Shown: piece after piece, positions 16,922 to 23,502 of the stretch | Layout: each line of letters starts with the position of its first letter | Position numbering within the stretch: position 1 is the first letter of the stretch | Source of the DNA: Pseudomonadota bacterium | Lineage (GTDB): Bacteria; Desulfobacterota; Desulfovibrionia; Desulfovibrionales; Desulfovibrionaceae | Direction: 5' to 3' | DNA length: 23,502 bases | NCBI GenBank assembly: GCA_023403845.1 | Contig: JAEYDL010000032.1 | Location: 1 to 23,502 of the forward strand | Made by a program: the position numbers and the translations under genes | Notes under the pieces: generated by a model | The model's database searches: none | What the model saw: the letters and a program-made list of their open reading frames with translations, nothing else | What the model was told of the DNA's origin: nothing

Positions 16922-17519
16922 CCAGAACAGCAAAACCCGTCGTACCATGCTCCTGCTCATGGGAATCGGCCTCGGTCTAATCCTGATCGCCGCCCTGTCC
17001 TATCTTGCCGACAATCCGAGCCTGGTTCAGCATACGCAGTCCAGAAATTCGGTGCAGCAGGCTCCAGTCTCTCAGGAACAGGCTTCTGACGGCGTTACAG
17101 GCCTCATGCGTCGTCTGCAGGAATCCCCCAACGACATGGACGCGCTCACGGCGCTGGCCCAGCACTTCATGCACACGCAGGACTGGGACAAAGCCGAAAC
17201 CTTCGCCCTGCGCGCCGTCCTTTCCGCCCCCGGCGATCCGAAACCGCTCTACACTCTAGGCATTATCCAGCACAGCACGGGACGCAATGCCGAGGCCGCA
17301 GCCAGTCTGGAAAAAGCCCTTGCGATGAAATTCGATCCCTCCATCGGCTATAGCCTGGGCATTCTATACGCCTACTACCTGAATGAGCCGGACAAGGGAC
17401 TCGCGCATCTGCGCGCCATCCTGGAATTTCCAGAAAGCCCTGCCGACCTCAGGAACTCGGTTCTTGAGGACATCAGGAAAATAGAAGAGCACAAGAAGCA
17501 TTCCCAGGCCGCACAATAA
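16914..17519 (+). CDS. Membrane-anchored TPR protein of the ccm operon
   Basis: The protein has 201 residues. Residues 11-31 form a single membrane anchor, then a polar linker, then about three TPR repeats (near 75-107, 109-142 and 144-174), seen as LGIIQHSTGRNAEAAASLEKAL and similar. TPR proteins of this kind (CcmI C-terminal domain, NrfG) hold apocytochromes for haem ligation. A comparable role is inferred from its place as last gene of the operon. It is not full CcmI, and no CcmH domain is fused to it. It overlaps ccmD by eight bases and has only a weak ribosome binding site, so translation is probably coupled. Confidence 0.85.
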   Translation: MSNQNSKTRRTMLLLMGIGLGLILIAALSYLADNPSLVQHTQSRNSVQQAPVSQEQASDGVTGLMRRLQESPNDMDALTALAQHFMHTQDWDKAETFALRAVLSAPGDPKPLYTLGIIQHSTGRNAEAAASLEKALAMKFDPSIGYSLGILYAYYLNEPDKGLAHLRAILEFPESPADLRNSVLEDIRKIEEHKKHSQAAQ

Positions 17520-17532
17520 TCGTCTCTCCCTG

Positions 17533-17571
17533 AAAAAAGAGACCGTTCCTCCTGAGGATCGGTCTCTTTTT
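17533..17571 (+). terminator. Intrinsic terminator of the ccm operon
   Basis: GAGACCG (17539-17545) pairs with CGGTCTC (17560-17566), and an inner TCCTC/GAGGA extends the stem almost to the loop. A T5 run follows at 17567-17571. The A-run before the stem would also give a T-run on the minus strand, so it may work in both directions. It begins 13 bases after the TPR gene stop. Confidence 0.9.
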
Positions 17572-17676
17572 CTATTCTGGAGCTGCCGGCCCCCTGAGTC
17601 CGGCCGGTTCTGCCTCTCAGGGGAATGACAGAAGCTCAAAACGCCCGCAAGGCGGAATTTTCCTTCCGTATAAATG

Positions 17677-17710
17677 AAAAAGCCGACGTCTTCTTCGCGA
17701 AAACGCCGGC
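17677..17710 (-). terminator. Intrinsic terminator of the 74-residue gene
   Basis: On the minus strand GCCGGCGT pairs with ACGTCGGC (one G-U pair) around a 13-base loop and is followed directly by TTTTT. It lies 22 bases after the stop of the small minus-strand gene. It faces the ccm terminator, so this is a clean convergent junction. Confidence 0.8.
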
Positions 17711-17731
17711 AGAAACCTTGCCCGCGCGAAG

Positions 17732-17956
17732 TCAGACCCCGCAGGCCTTTTCCCGCTGACAAGCCCGTAGCTGAAGTTCCAGCACGATCATCCGTTCGTA
17801 ATCCTGCACGGGAATGACCGACTGCTGGTATTCGGAACGGAGAGCGCTCTCAATCTGCTGCGTTTCTTCCCAGAAATCCAGCAGCTCCTCATCAGCAAGA
17901 TTCTTGATCTGCATGGTGAAGGGTATTTCTTCGGCCGGGGGAAGACGATTGGCCAT
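17732..17956 (-). CDS. Small acidic protein of unknown function
   Basis: The frame encodes 74 residues starting MANRLPPAEEIPFTMQIKNL. I do not recognise the family. It is acidic and probably mostly helical (ADEELLDFWEETQQIESALR, then ERMIVLELQLRACQRE). There is no signal peptide or membrane segment, and two cysteines lie near the C-terminus. AAGGAG six bases before the ATG, a strong promoter at 18021-18049 and a terminator at 17677-17710 make this a convincing single-gene unit. The frame can be extended upstream to 18205, but that part is low-complexity and lies across the promoter, so the ATG at 17956 is chosen. Function unknown. Confidence 0.78.
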   Translation of the reverse strand: MANRLPPAEEIPFTMQIKNLADEELLDFWEETQQIESALRSEYQQSVIPVQDYERMIVLELQLRACQREKACGV

Positions 17957-18020
17957 TCTTTGCTCCTTGCCGCGTACCCGAAAGAGGAGACGGCTTCTTG
18001 ATGCACAATAGAGTGGGTTA

Positions 18021-18049
18021 AGTATATGTTCAATGCAGAGGACTGGCAA
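18021..18049 (-). promoter_or_regulatory. Sigma-70 promoter of the 74-residue gene
   Basis: On the minus strand TTGCCA (five of six) and TATACT (five of six) are separated by exactly 17 bases. Transcription would start near 18014, giving a leader of about 58 bases. This is the best-matching promoter in the window. Confidence 0.7.
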
Positions 18050-18262
18050 GTGCCGACTCCTGACAACGTATACCCTCACGGTCGGAGCGACAACACCTTC
18101 CCAGAAAAAAATAAAGCTCGTTCTTTTTTTATCAACATATTGATTCCAAATAAAAACCCCGAAAAAGACCTCTCTTTTGCAGGAAGAGGAATAGCTTTTT
18201 CCCACATTGTCGACAAATTTTGCCGGCAGCTCCCGGCGATGTTCCCTGCCGGAATTCTACTC
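18050..18262. other. AT-rich divergent intergenic stretch
   Basis: No gene is supported between the small minus-strand gene and asd. The stretch has several A- and T-runs, unlike its GC-rich surroundings. Near its right end lies an inverted repeat, CCGGCAG (18223-18229) with CTGCCGG (18246-18252), around a 16-base loop. Its function is not clear. Confidence 0.4.
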
Positions 18263-18267
18263 CGGAC

Positions 18268-18304
18268 TTGACAGGCGGGGGCAAGGCGTATGATGAAAAC
18301 GCCT
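18268..18304 (+). promoter_or_regulatory. Candidate asd promoter with overlapping inverted repeat
   Basis: A perfect TTGACA (18268-18273) is followed by TATGAT (18289-18294, five of six) after 15 bases, shorter than the ideal 17. An inverted repeat, AGGCGT (18284-18289) and ACGCCT (18299-18304), surrounds the -10 box, so a bound regulator could block it. asd begins at 18363, giving a leader of about 60 bases. Confidence 0.45.
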
Positions 18305-18362
18305 GTGCCTTGTAAAAATCACGCACCTCAAGGCCTTTCCCTTATTTTGCGAGAGGATACCC

Positions 18363-19412
18363 ATGTCTGAAAAGAAACTCGTTGTCGCTGTCGTCGGAGC
18401 CACCGGCGCCGTAGGTCGTGAAATGCTGAAAACTCTTGAAGCGCGGAACTTTCCCGCCTCAGAAGTCATCCCCTTTGCCTCCTCCCGTTCAGCCGGAACC
18501 AAGGTTCCTTACGGCGACGCGGAACTGGTTGTCCGCGAGCTGAAAGAGGATGTGTTCGACGGCATTGATCTGGCCATTTTCTCGGCGGGAGGTTCCACGT
18601 CCGAAAAATATGCGCCCCATGCCGCTGCCGCTGGCTGTGTGGTCGTGGACAACTCCAGCGCATGGCGCATGGACGACCGCTGCCCGCTGGTCGTGCCTGA
18701 AGTAAACGCCCACGCCCTTGAACGGCATAACGGCATCATCGCCAATCCCAACTGCTCCACCATTCAGATGATGGTTGTCCTGAAACCTCTGCATGACGTG
18801 GCGCGCATCAGGCGCGTAGTCGTGACCACCTTCCAGGCCGTATCCGGCACAGGACAGAAAGGCATCGAAGAGCTGGAAAAGCAGGTCCGGCAGATGTTCA
18901 ACATGCAGGACCCCGACGTGAAGGTCTACCCGCATCGCATTGCCTTCAACTGTCTGCCGCACATCGACGTCTTCCTCGACAACGACTACACCAAGGAAGA
19001 GATGAAGATGGTCAACGAAACGGTGAAGATCCTCGAGGATCCCAGCGTCAAGGTGACTGCGACCTGCGTGCGCGTGCCTGTGTTCTACAGCCATTCCGAA
19101 TCAGTCAACATTGAAACGGCCAACAAGATCACCGCCAAGGAGGCCCGCGTCGTTCTGTCTCAGGCTCCGGGCGTTCAGGTGTACGACAATCCCGCAGAAA
19201 ACATGTACCCGCTCGCCATCGATGCTGCCGGAGAGGACGACACCTTCGTTGGCCGCATCCGCGAAGACGACACCGTTGAAAACGGCCTCAACCTCTGGGT
19301 AGTCGCCGACAATATCCGCAAGGGCGCGGCCCTCAATGCCGTCCAGATTGCGGAAGAACTCGTGCGGCGCGACCTTCTGGGCGTGAAGGACCGCACCATG
19401 TTCCTCTCCTGA
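18363..19412 (+). CDS. asd: Aspartate-semialdehyde dehydrogenase
   Basis: The protein has 349 residues and makes aspartate semialdehyde from aspartyl phosphate with NADPH, the branch point to lysine/diaminopimelate, methionine and threonine. The nucleotide-binding loop is GATGAVG (12-18). The catalytic cysteine is C131 in NPNCSTIQ, and the active-site histidine is H244 in RVPVFYSHSESVNIE. The QAVSGTGQKG and PHRIAFNCLPHID blocks are those of the bacterial family. GAGAGGA precedes the ATG. It appears to be a single-gene unit; no other lysine-pathway gene lies beside it. Confidence 0.97.
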   Translation: MSEKKLVVAVVGATGAVGREMLKTLEARNFPASEVIPFASSRSAGTKVPYGDAELVVRELKEDVFDGIDLAIFSAGGSTSEKYAPHAAAAGCVVVDNSSAWRMDDRCPLVVPEVNAHALERHNGIIANPNCSTIQMMVVLKPLHDVARIRRVVVTTFQAVSGTGQKGIEELEKQVRQMFNMQDPDVKVYPHRIAFNCLPHIDVFLDNDYTKEEMKMVNETVKILEDPSVKVTATCVRVPVFYSHSESVNIETANKITAKEARVVLSQAPGVQVYDNPAENMYPLAIDAAGEDDTFVGRIREDDTVENGLNLWVVADNIRKGAALNAVQIAEELVRRDLLGVKDRTMFLS

Positions 19413-19423
19413 AAAATGAAGAG

Positions 19424-19452
19424 GGGAAGGGGAAGGCCATCCTCCCCTTCCC
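19424..19452 (+). terminator. asd: Candidate terminator after asd
   Basis: GGGAAGGGGA (19424-19433) pairs perfectly with TCCCCTTCCC (19443-19452) around a nine-base loop, 12 bases after the asd stop. The T-run that follows is poor (GCCTTTCC), so termination may be partial. Confidence 0.5.
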
Positions 19453-19708
19453 GCCTTTCCTCCCGAACAGGCCACCCGGAAATCCGCAGGGCCGGCATGC
19501 CGATGCTTCAGCCGGTCGACCTTTTTTCCGCCCATGCCCAGTGTCCCTCAGGCTCTCTCCGGACACTTCGCTTTCTCTGGCCTTTTTTCCGCGAAGGGGC
19601 TAAAAGGCGTTCTCGGGGCGTCATCCCCGTTCCTCACCGACCGCCGCGACAGGAAAGCACTTTCGCGCGCACCCATGCGGCCGTTTCTCAGCAAGGCAGG
19701 CAACCACC
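19453..19708. other. Intergenic region between asd and the aminotransferase gene
   Basis: No gene is supported. Two small inverted repeats occur: GCCTTTT (19580-19586) with AAAAGGC (19602-19608), and CGGGG/CCCCG (19614-19629). No clear sigma-70 promoter was found, so the aminotransferase gene may be expressed by read-through from asd or from an unrecognised promoter. Confidence 0.35.
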
Positions 19709-20650
19709 ATGATTCCCGTACTTTCCGCCGATATCTGGGCCGAACGTCTCAGGACGCTTCAGCGCCCCGGAACCGATGCCATTCTTGCCTTTTATGAACA
19801 TCGCTTCGGAGCGATCTGCACGGATGCCCGACTGATGCTCGCGCCGCTGGACGACCATCTCGTACACCGAGGCGACGGCGTATTCGAAACCATCCGATTT
19901 ACCGAGCGCAAGGTCATTCATCTGGACGCGCATCTGCGCCGTCTGGCCTCCTCGGCGGAAGGCCTGGCTCTCGCCCTTCCCTGTCCGCTGGAGCAGATCA
20001 GAGAAATCATTCTTGCGGTAGCACGGGCGGGAAACGAACCCGAAGGCAATCTGCGTGTCCTCGTGGGCCGCGGTCCCGGCGGTTTCGGCATCTCGCCTTC
20101 CGAGTGTCCGGAGTCAACCCTGTACGTCGCAGCCTATCGCGTAAAGCCCCATTCCGAGGCATGGTACGACAGGGGACTGACCGCATTCCGCAGCGAAGTT
20201 CCGGTCAAGCCGGCCATGTTCGCCCGCCTGAAGACGACCAACTATCTGCCCGGCGTTCTGATGACGCTTGAAGCCATGCGCAAAGGCATGGACGTGGCGC
20301 TTTCCTTCGACGCCGACAACTGCCTGACCGAAGCCGCCATCGCCAATGTGGCCGTGGTCGATGCGCAGGGCACGCTTGTCCTCCCCGAATTTCGTAACGC
20401 GCTGGCCGGCACCGTCGCCACAAAGGCCATGGAGCTGGCCCGCACGTTCATGCCGGTGCAGATGCGGCGCATCCCAGAAAAAGAGCTGATGGAACTTCGT
20501 GAAATGATGATTCTCGGTACGGCGCATGAATGCGTAGGCGTCACCCATTTCGAGGGTAAACCCATAGGCGACGGGAAAACGGGTCCCATATCCCATAAGC
20601 TCCGGAAGCTCATCCGCGAGGCTCTGCTCGCCGACGGCGAAGCCTTCTAG
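19709..20650 (+). CDS. Class IV (fold type IV) PLP-dependent aminotransferase or lyase
   Basis: The protein has 313 residues, normal for this family (branched-chain aminotransferase IlvE, D-amino acid aminotransferase, aminodeoxychorismate lyase PabC). HRGDGVFETIRF (53-64) is the conserved N-terminal strand. K175 in ARLKTTNYLPG is the likely PLP-binding lysine, and E208 in NCLTEAAIANV matches the acidic residue that pairs with the PLP nitrogen. The exact substrate cannot be told from these motifs. KTTNYLPG looks more like aminotransferases, while the GDGVFET segment is common to all. About 30 extra residues precede the usual start of the domain. Confidence 0.9.
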   Translation: MIPVLSADIWAERLRTLQRPGTDAILAFYEHRFGAICTDARLMLAPLDDHLVHRGDGVFETIRFTERKVIHLDAHLRRLASSAEGLALALPCPLEQIREIILAVARAGNEPEGNLRVLVGRGPGGFGISPSECPESTLYVAAYRVKPHSEAWYDRGLTAFRSEVPVKPAMFARLKTTNYLPGVLMTLEAMRKGMDVALSFDADNCLTEAAIANVAVVDAQGTLVLPEFRNALAGTVATKAMELARTFMPVQMRRIPEKELMELREMMILGTAHECVGVTHFEGKPIGDGKTGPISHKLRKLIREALLADGEAF

Positions 20651-20679
20651 CCCCTGACAGCGCCCCGTCAGACGAAAAG

Positions 20680-20728
20680 ATATCTGAAAAAAGGAATCGA
20701 TCCGGCGCGAGGACCGCGACCGGATCGA
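20680..20728 (-). terminator. Candidate terminator of the minus-strand LuxR-type gene
   Basis: TCGATCCGG (20697-20705) and CCGGATCGA (20720-20728) form a perfect nine-base stem. On the minus strand it is followed by TTCCTTTTTT. It lies about 200 bases after the regulator's stop. On the plus strand there is no T-run, so it does not clearly end the aminotransferase transcript. Confidence 0.55.
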
Positions 20729-20928
20729 AAAAGAACCTGCTCAGGCCGGAGATTTGCGCGAGCGTTCCCACCGGCTCCCTGTCTTGTCCGGACGCAGAAA
20801 CGGCGCACAGGCGCAGAAACGCCATTTCCTCACCTTCCGCCTTGTCGAAGAAGGGCGCGGGCAGCGCCGGACCGGGGATCGTCTCCGCGACAGGCAGAAG
20901 TTCCCGGCTCAAAGGTGAACGACAGCGC

Positions 20929-22593
20929 CTAATAACGACGAAAACGCGGCATTTCCTTGAGTTCAGCCCGCCCCTGAATCCCAAGCTTGCGATAGATCCG
21001 CCGCAGGTGCACGCGCAGCGTGGCGTCGGAGATATGCAGAATTTCGCTGATCTCGATATTCTTTATGCCCGTCTGCACCATGGCAGCCACTTCCCGTTCC
21101 CGTGCCGTCAGCGGTTCCCTCAAATCCAGTTCGGCTTCGAAAGCCGCCTCCGGATCGCCCCCGACGCGCGTGAACAGATCCTGATATCGTTCCCGAATCC
21201 AGTAAAAACTGAACAGGCTGAACATGGATGCCAAGGCAAGAAGCTGCATGTACAGATCGCGATATTCCAGCTTTGCGCCGATCAGATAGGTTGCCAGAAA
21301 CCAGAACAGATAGCCGCCGAACAGGCCCAGAGCGACGATCATGGAAAGGCCCCAGCCCAACACCCAGAAAATGCGGGCCTTGTCGCGCAGCAGCGTCTGC
21401 ATGATGAACAGACTGAAGGCCGAACAGCATCCTGTCGCGAAGTACAGCACAACCATGGGGATCTGATACGGCACTTCGCCCATCAGGGAGTTCAGCAGTG
21501 CGCCTCCTCCGAACAGGGCCATTCCAAGCATGGGCACAAGCAGGATGTGTCTGGAAAGAAAGACCGTCAGCAGCATCGCGAACAGAGCGCCTCCGGCCTG
21601 ACTGAGCAGGATGACCGCCAGCTCCGGTCCGGACTGTTCCAGCACAGTCCCCATGGAAACGACAAAATAGCCGGAAACGAATTCCAGCAGAAGCTGGACG
21701 CCGTACAGCAGCGCGAAAAGATACAGGGCTGTTCCCAGCATGCTCGTTCGGCTGAAGATGCCGAAAAGGGAAACAGGCTTGTACAGCCGCCGCAGCCGGA
21801 GAAAACGCCCCGCCAGAGCCTGATACAGACGCTTGCGTCGGTACATGACCAGCCGTTCCTTGATTTCGCGGGACGGAGGCACGGCCAGAAAGAGCAACGG
21901 CAGGGCCAGCGCAGGGAACAGCAGCCTGGAAAACGAGAGGCCGTCCACGGGCTGCATGGCGATCAGCGTCGAAATCCCCAGGCTGAACACGGTGGCCAGC
22001 GCATAGGCGACGCAACACCACGCCCCCGGCAAAAGAATCATCAGAGCAAACCACAGCAGTCCGAACAGGGACGAAACCGTTCCCAGAATCCACGGAACAA
22101 GATTGTACAACGAGTCCGAACCAAACCAGTCCGCAAGGCCGAGCAGAAGGACGGCGATGCCCTGCACGACCAGCGCCGGCAGAACAAGATGGATCCGCTC
22201 ATTGATTTTCGGCGAAAACAGTACGGGACCGGAGAACGCGCAGCGCCGGATAAGTTCAGGATTGCGCAGGGAACCACTCCGTCGGATCTGCAGCATGAGG
22301 AAAAGATTCTCGAGAGCGAGTCCCAGAAAGACGAGCATAAGCATCTTGAACCAGCCGATGCTCGCAAGATCGCCGAACAGTCCGATCTGCGGCGTATCCT
22401 GACGAACCTGCAACAGATCCCTGAGCCATGCATTATGCAGGGAAGGGAGCCAGTCCCAGCCGGCAGAACAGGAAAACCCCAGCGCGACGGCCAGCGTCTG
22501 GATACAGATGGGAAAGGAAAACGGCAAAAGGGCCTTCTCGCGTACGGGAGTCGCGTCGGCCCCGGACAGGGAGCTGGGTGCTTGCTGCATCAT
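20929..22593 (-). CDS. Polytopic membrane protein with C-terminal LuxR-type DNA-binding domain
   Basis: The protein has 554 residues from ATG 22593 (a GTG at 22605 would add four). About twelve hydrophobic segments fill residues 20-466. The C-terminal 60 residues form a LuxR/GerE-type helix-turn-helix, about 494-543: EPLTAREREVAAMVQTG, NIEISEILHISDATLRVHL, then RIYRKLGIQGRAEL. This makes it a membrane-embedded transcription regulator, with the DNA-binding domain in the cytosol. No receiver, PAS or kinase domain is visible. The signal could be sensed by the membrane part, but the ligand and targets are unknown. GGA seven bases before the ATG supports that start weakly. It is a single gene on this strand. 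Confidence 0.88.
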   Translation of the reverse strand: MMQQAPSSLSGADATPVREKALLPFSFPICIQTLAVALGFSCSAGWDWLPSLHNAWLRDLLQVRQDTPQIGLFGDLASIGWFKMLMLVFLGLALENLFLMLQIRRSGSLRNPELIRRCAFSGPVLFSPKINERIHLVLPALVVQGIAVLLLGLADWFGSDSLYNLVPWILGTVSSLFGLLWFALMILLPGAWCCVAYALATVFSLGISTLIAMQPVDGLSFSRLLFPALALPLLFLAVPPSREIKERLVMYRRKRLYQALAGRFLRLRRLYKPVSLFGIFSRTSMLGTALYLFALLYGVQLLLEFVSGYFVVSMGTVLEQSGPELAVILLSQAGGALFAMLLTVFLSRHILLVPMLGMALFGGGALLNSLMGEVPYQIPMVVLYFATGCCSAFSLFIMQTLLRDKARIFWVLGWGLSMIVALGLFGGYLFWFLATYLIGAKLEYRDLYMQLLALASMFSLFSFYWIRERYQDLFTRVGGDPEAAFEAELDLREPLTAREREVAAMVQTGIKNIEISEILHISDATLRVHLRRIYRKLGIQGRAELKEMPRFRRY

Positions 22594-22653
22594 GATACTA
22601 TCCACTTTCTACACAGGGCATTGTGAAAAGTCCGGATATGCGGGCCCCCATCT

Positions 22654-22673
22654 GTCTCCCCCTCCGGGGAGAC
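22654..22673. repeat. Perfect hairpin GTCTCCCC-CTCC-GGGGAGAC
   Basis: An 8-base perfect stem with a 4-base loop lies between the metallopeptidase stop and the LuxR-type gene start, about 60 bases upstream of the latter. No T-run follows on either strand. It could be a leader hairpin of the regulator mRNA or a poor terminator of the metallopeptidase. Confidence 0.5.
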
Positions 22674-22771
22674 GCCACTCTCATTCGAGACGAACACCCC
22701 CTGTTGCGAAATATCAGCAGGCGAACAGAGGCCGACAGAGCCGGAGGCCTGATAGCATCATCCTCTTCCCG

Positions 22772-22782
22772 GTCACTGTGAC
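22772..22782. repeat. 11-base palindrome GTCACTGTGAC beside an AT-rich stretch
   Basis: This perfect palindrome lies at the edge of an AT-rich stretch (22785-22870) upstream of the LuxR-type gene. The stretch has TATA-like words on the minus strand, but no convincing -35/-10 pair at normal spacing was found. The palindrome could be an operator. Confidence 0.35.
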
Positions 22783-22872
22783 ACACCTGACAATACACAT
22801 CAATATAGGAAAACAAATATTTTATAATTATCATCCAATTTTTGTACTGCCGTATGCTTATTACGCTATTTC

Positions 22873-23502
22873 CTAGTCAACGGCAAGGAAAAGCTCCCCG
22901 AGGCGTCCCAGCTCCCGCTTTCTCTCTTTCCAGTCCGGCAACAGGGATTCCAGCACGGCATAGAAGCGGCGACTGTGGTTCATTTCGCGGAGGTGCGCCA
23001 TTTCATGGAGGATGACGAAATCAAGACAGCGGAGCGGGGCCTTGATCAGATGCGTGTTCAACGTCAGTTCCCCGTTTCGGGAGCAACTTCCCCAGCGCCT
23101 GCGCATGGTCCGTATCTTCCAGGTGGGCTGCCCTTTCAACCATGTGATGCCGGGACACAGTGCAGCCATCCGTTCAGCGAAGATTCTGCGCGCCTGTTCC
23201 CTGTACCAGCGTTCCAGAACGGCCCTGACCCGCCCGGGTTCCGGATTCCGCATCCGGATTCGCAGTTTGCCCGCTGTGGAATCGGCGAGGATGCGCACGC
23301 CTCTATCCTCCGAGCCACTCTCGAACTCAAGGGCATAAAGCGACCCGAGATAAAAATGTTCTTCTCCCTCGGAATAGGTCTTCGCCACGAGGTGCGGCAA
23401 CATGCGGATACGGCGCAGGTGCGACGCTATCCAGTCGATTCTGGAATGCAGCGCCCAACGGATATCGGATTCCGACGTCCGTACCGGAACAAGTATTTCC
23501 AC
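22873..23502 (-). CDS. YgjP/DUF45-type zinc metallopeptidase, 5' end cut by the window
   Basis: The visible 209 residues include the C-terminus. Zinc-peptidase signatures are RWGSCSRNGELTLNTHLI (136-153) and VILHEMAHLREMNHSRRFY (163-181), with HEMAH as the HExxH motif and a further histidine at 176. This is the DUF45/YgjP (WLM-related) family of putative metallohydrolases, usually about 230-240 residues. The first codon in the window, GTG at 23502, could be read as a start. Homologues, however, have some 20-30 more residues before this point, so the gene probably continues beyond the edge. Its substrate is unknown. Confidence 0.9.
   Translation of the reverse strand: MEILVPVRTSESDIRWALHSRIDWIASHLRRIRMLPHLVAKTYSEGEEHFYLGSLYALEFESGSEDRGVRILADSTAGKLRIRMRNPEPGRVRAVLERWYREQARRIFAERMAALCPGITWLKGQPTWKIRTMRRRWGSCSRNGELTLNTHLIKAPLRCLDFVILHEMAHLREMNHSRRFYAVLESLLPDWKERKRELGRLGELFLAVD

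Noticed and set aside
20610..20984. Minus-strand frame of 124 codons after the LuxR-type gene
   Set aside because: It overlaps the end of the regulator and the end of the aminotransferase gene, crosses a terminator-like hairpin and has no recognisable content.
20842..22626. Long plus-strand open frame opposite the LuxR-type gene (594 codons)
   Set aside because: Its translation is dominated by Gln, Arg and His, the antisense image of hydrophobic codons in a membrane protein. The minus-strand frame has a clear helix-turn-helix domain.

Overview
The window comes from a GC-rich deltaproteobacterium. The best guess is a sulfate or sulfite reducer of the Desulfovibrionaceae. The reasons are the secY-map-rpmJ-rpsM gene order without adk or infA, and a variant cytochrome c maturation cluster whose CcmE carries a CxxxY haem-binding motif. 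The family assignment is an inference from gene content; no search was run.

Positions 1-11240, minus strand, hold one long ribosomal protein cluster. In transcription order it reads rpsJ, rplC, rplD, rplW, rplB, rpsS, rplV, rpsC, rplP, rpmC, rpsQ, rplN, rplX, rplE, rpsN, rplF? no gap, i.e. rpsN-rpsH-rplF-rplR-rpsE-rpmD-rplO, then secY, map, rpmJ, and the first 27 codons of rpsM at the window edge. Genes are separated by a few bases or overlap. The cluster makes ribosomal proteins, the SecY translocon channel and methionine aminopeptidase.

Positions 11241-12104 are 864 bases with no credible gene, lying between the divergent ribosomal and ccm operons. Read on the minus strand, this stretch holds a candidate promoter, two compact palindromes and a chain of at least seven hairpins ahead of rpsJ. 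It looks like a long structured 5' leader.

Positions 12105-17519, plus strand, hold ccmE, ccmF, ccmA, ccmB, ccmC, ccmD and a membrane-anchored TPR protein, closed by a strong intrinsic terminator. CcmE delivers haem, CcmABCD load and release it, and CcmF attaches it to apocytochromes. CcmE has Cys where classical CcmE has His, and no CcmG or CcmH is present here. That is the pattern of the described 'System I*' variant.

Positions 17520-23502 hold separate units: a 74-residue orphan gene (minus) with its own good promoter and terminator; asd (plus), aspartate-semialdehyde dehydrogenase; a class IV PLP aminotransferase (plus); a large polytopic membrane protein with a C-terminal LuxR-type DNA-binding domain (minus); and a YgjP/DUF45-type zinc metallopeptidase cut by the window end (minus). 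No tRNA, rRNA, insertion sequence, phage gene or CRISPR array was seen. The most unusual items are the rpsJ leader, the System I* cluster, the membrane-embedded LuxR regulator and the orphan 74-residue gene.
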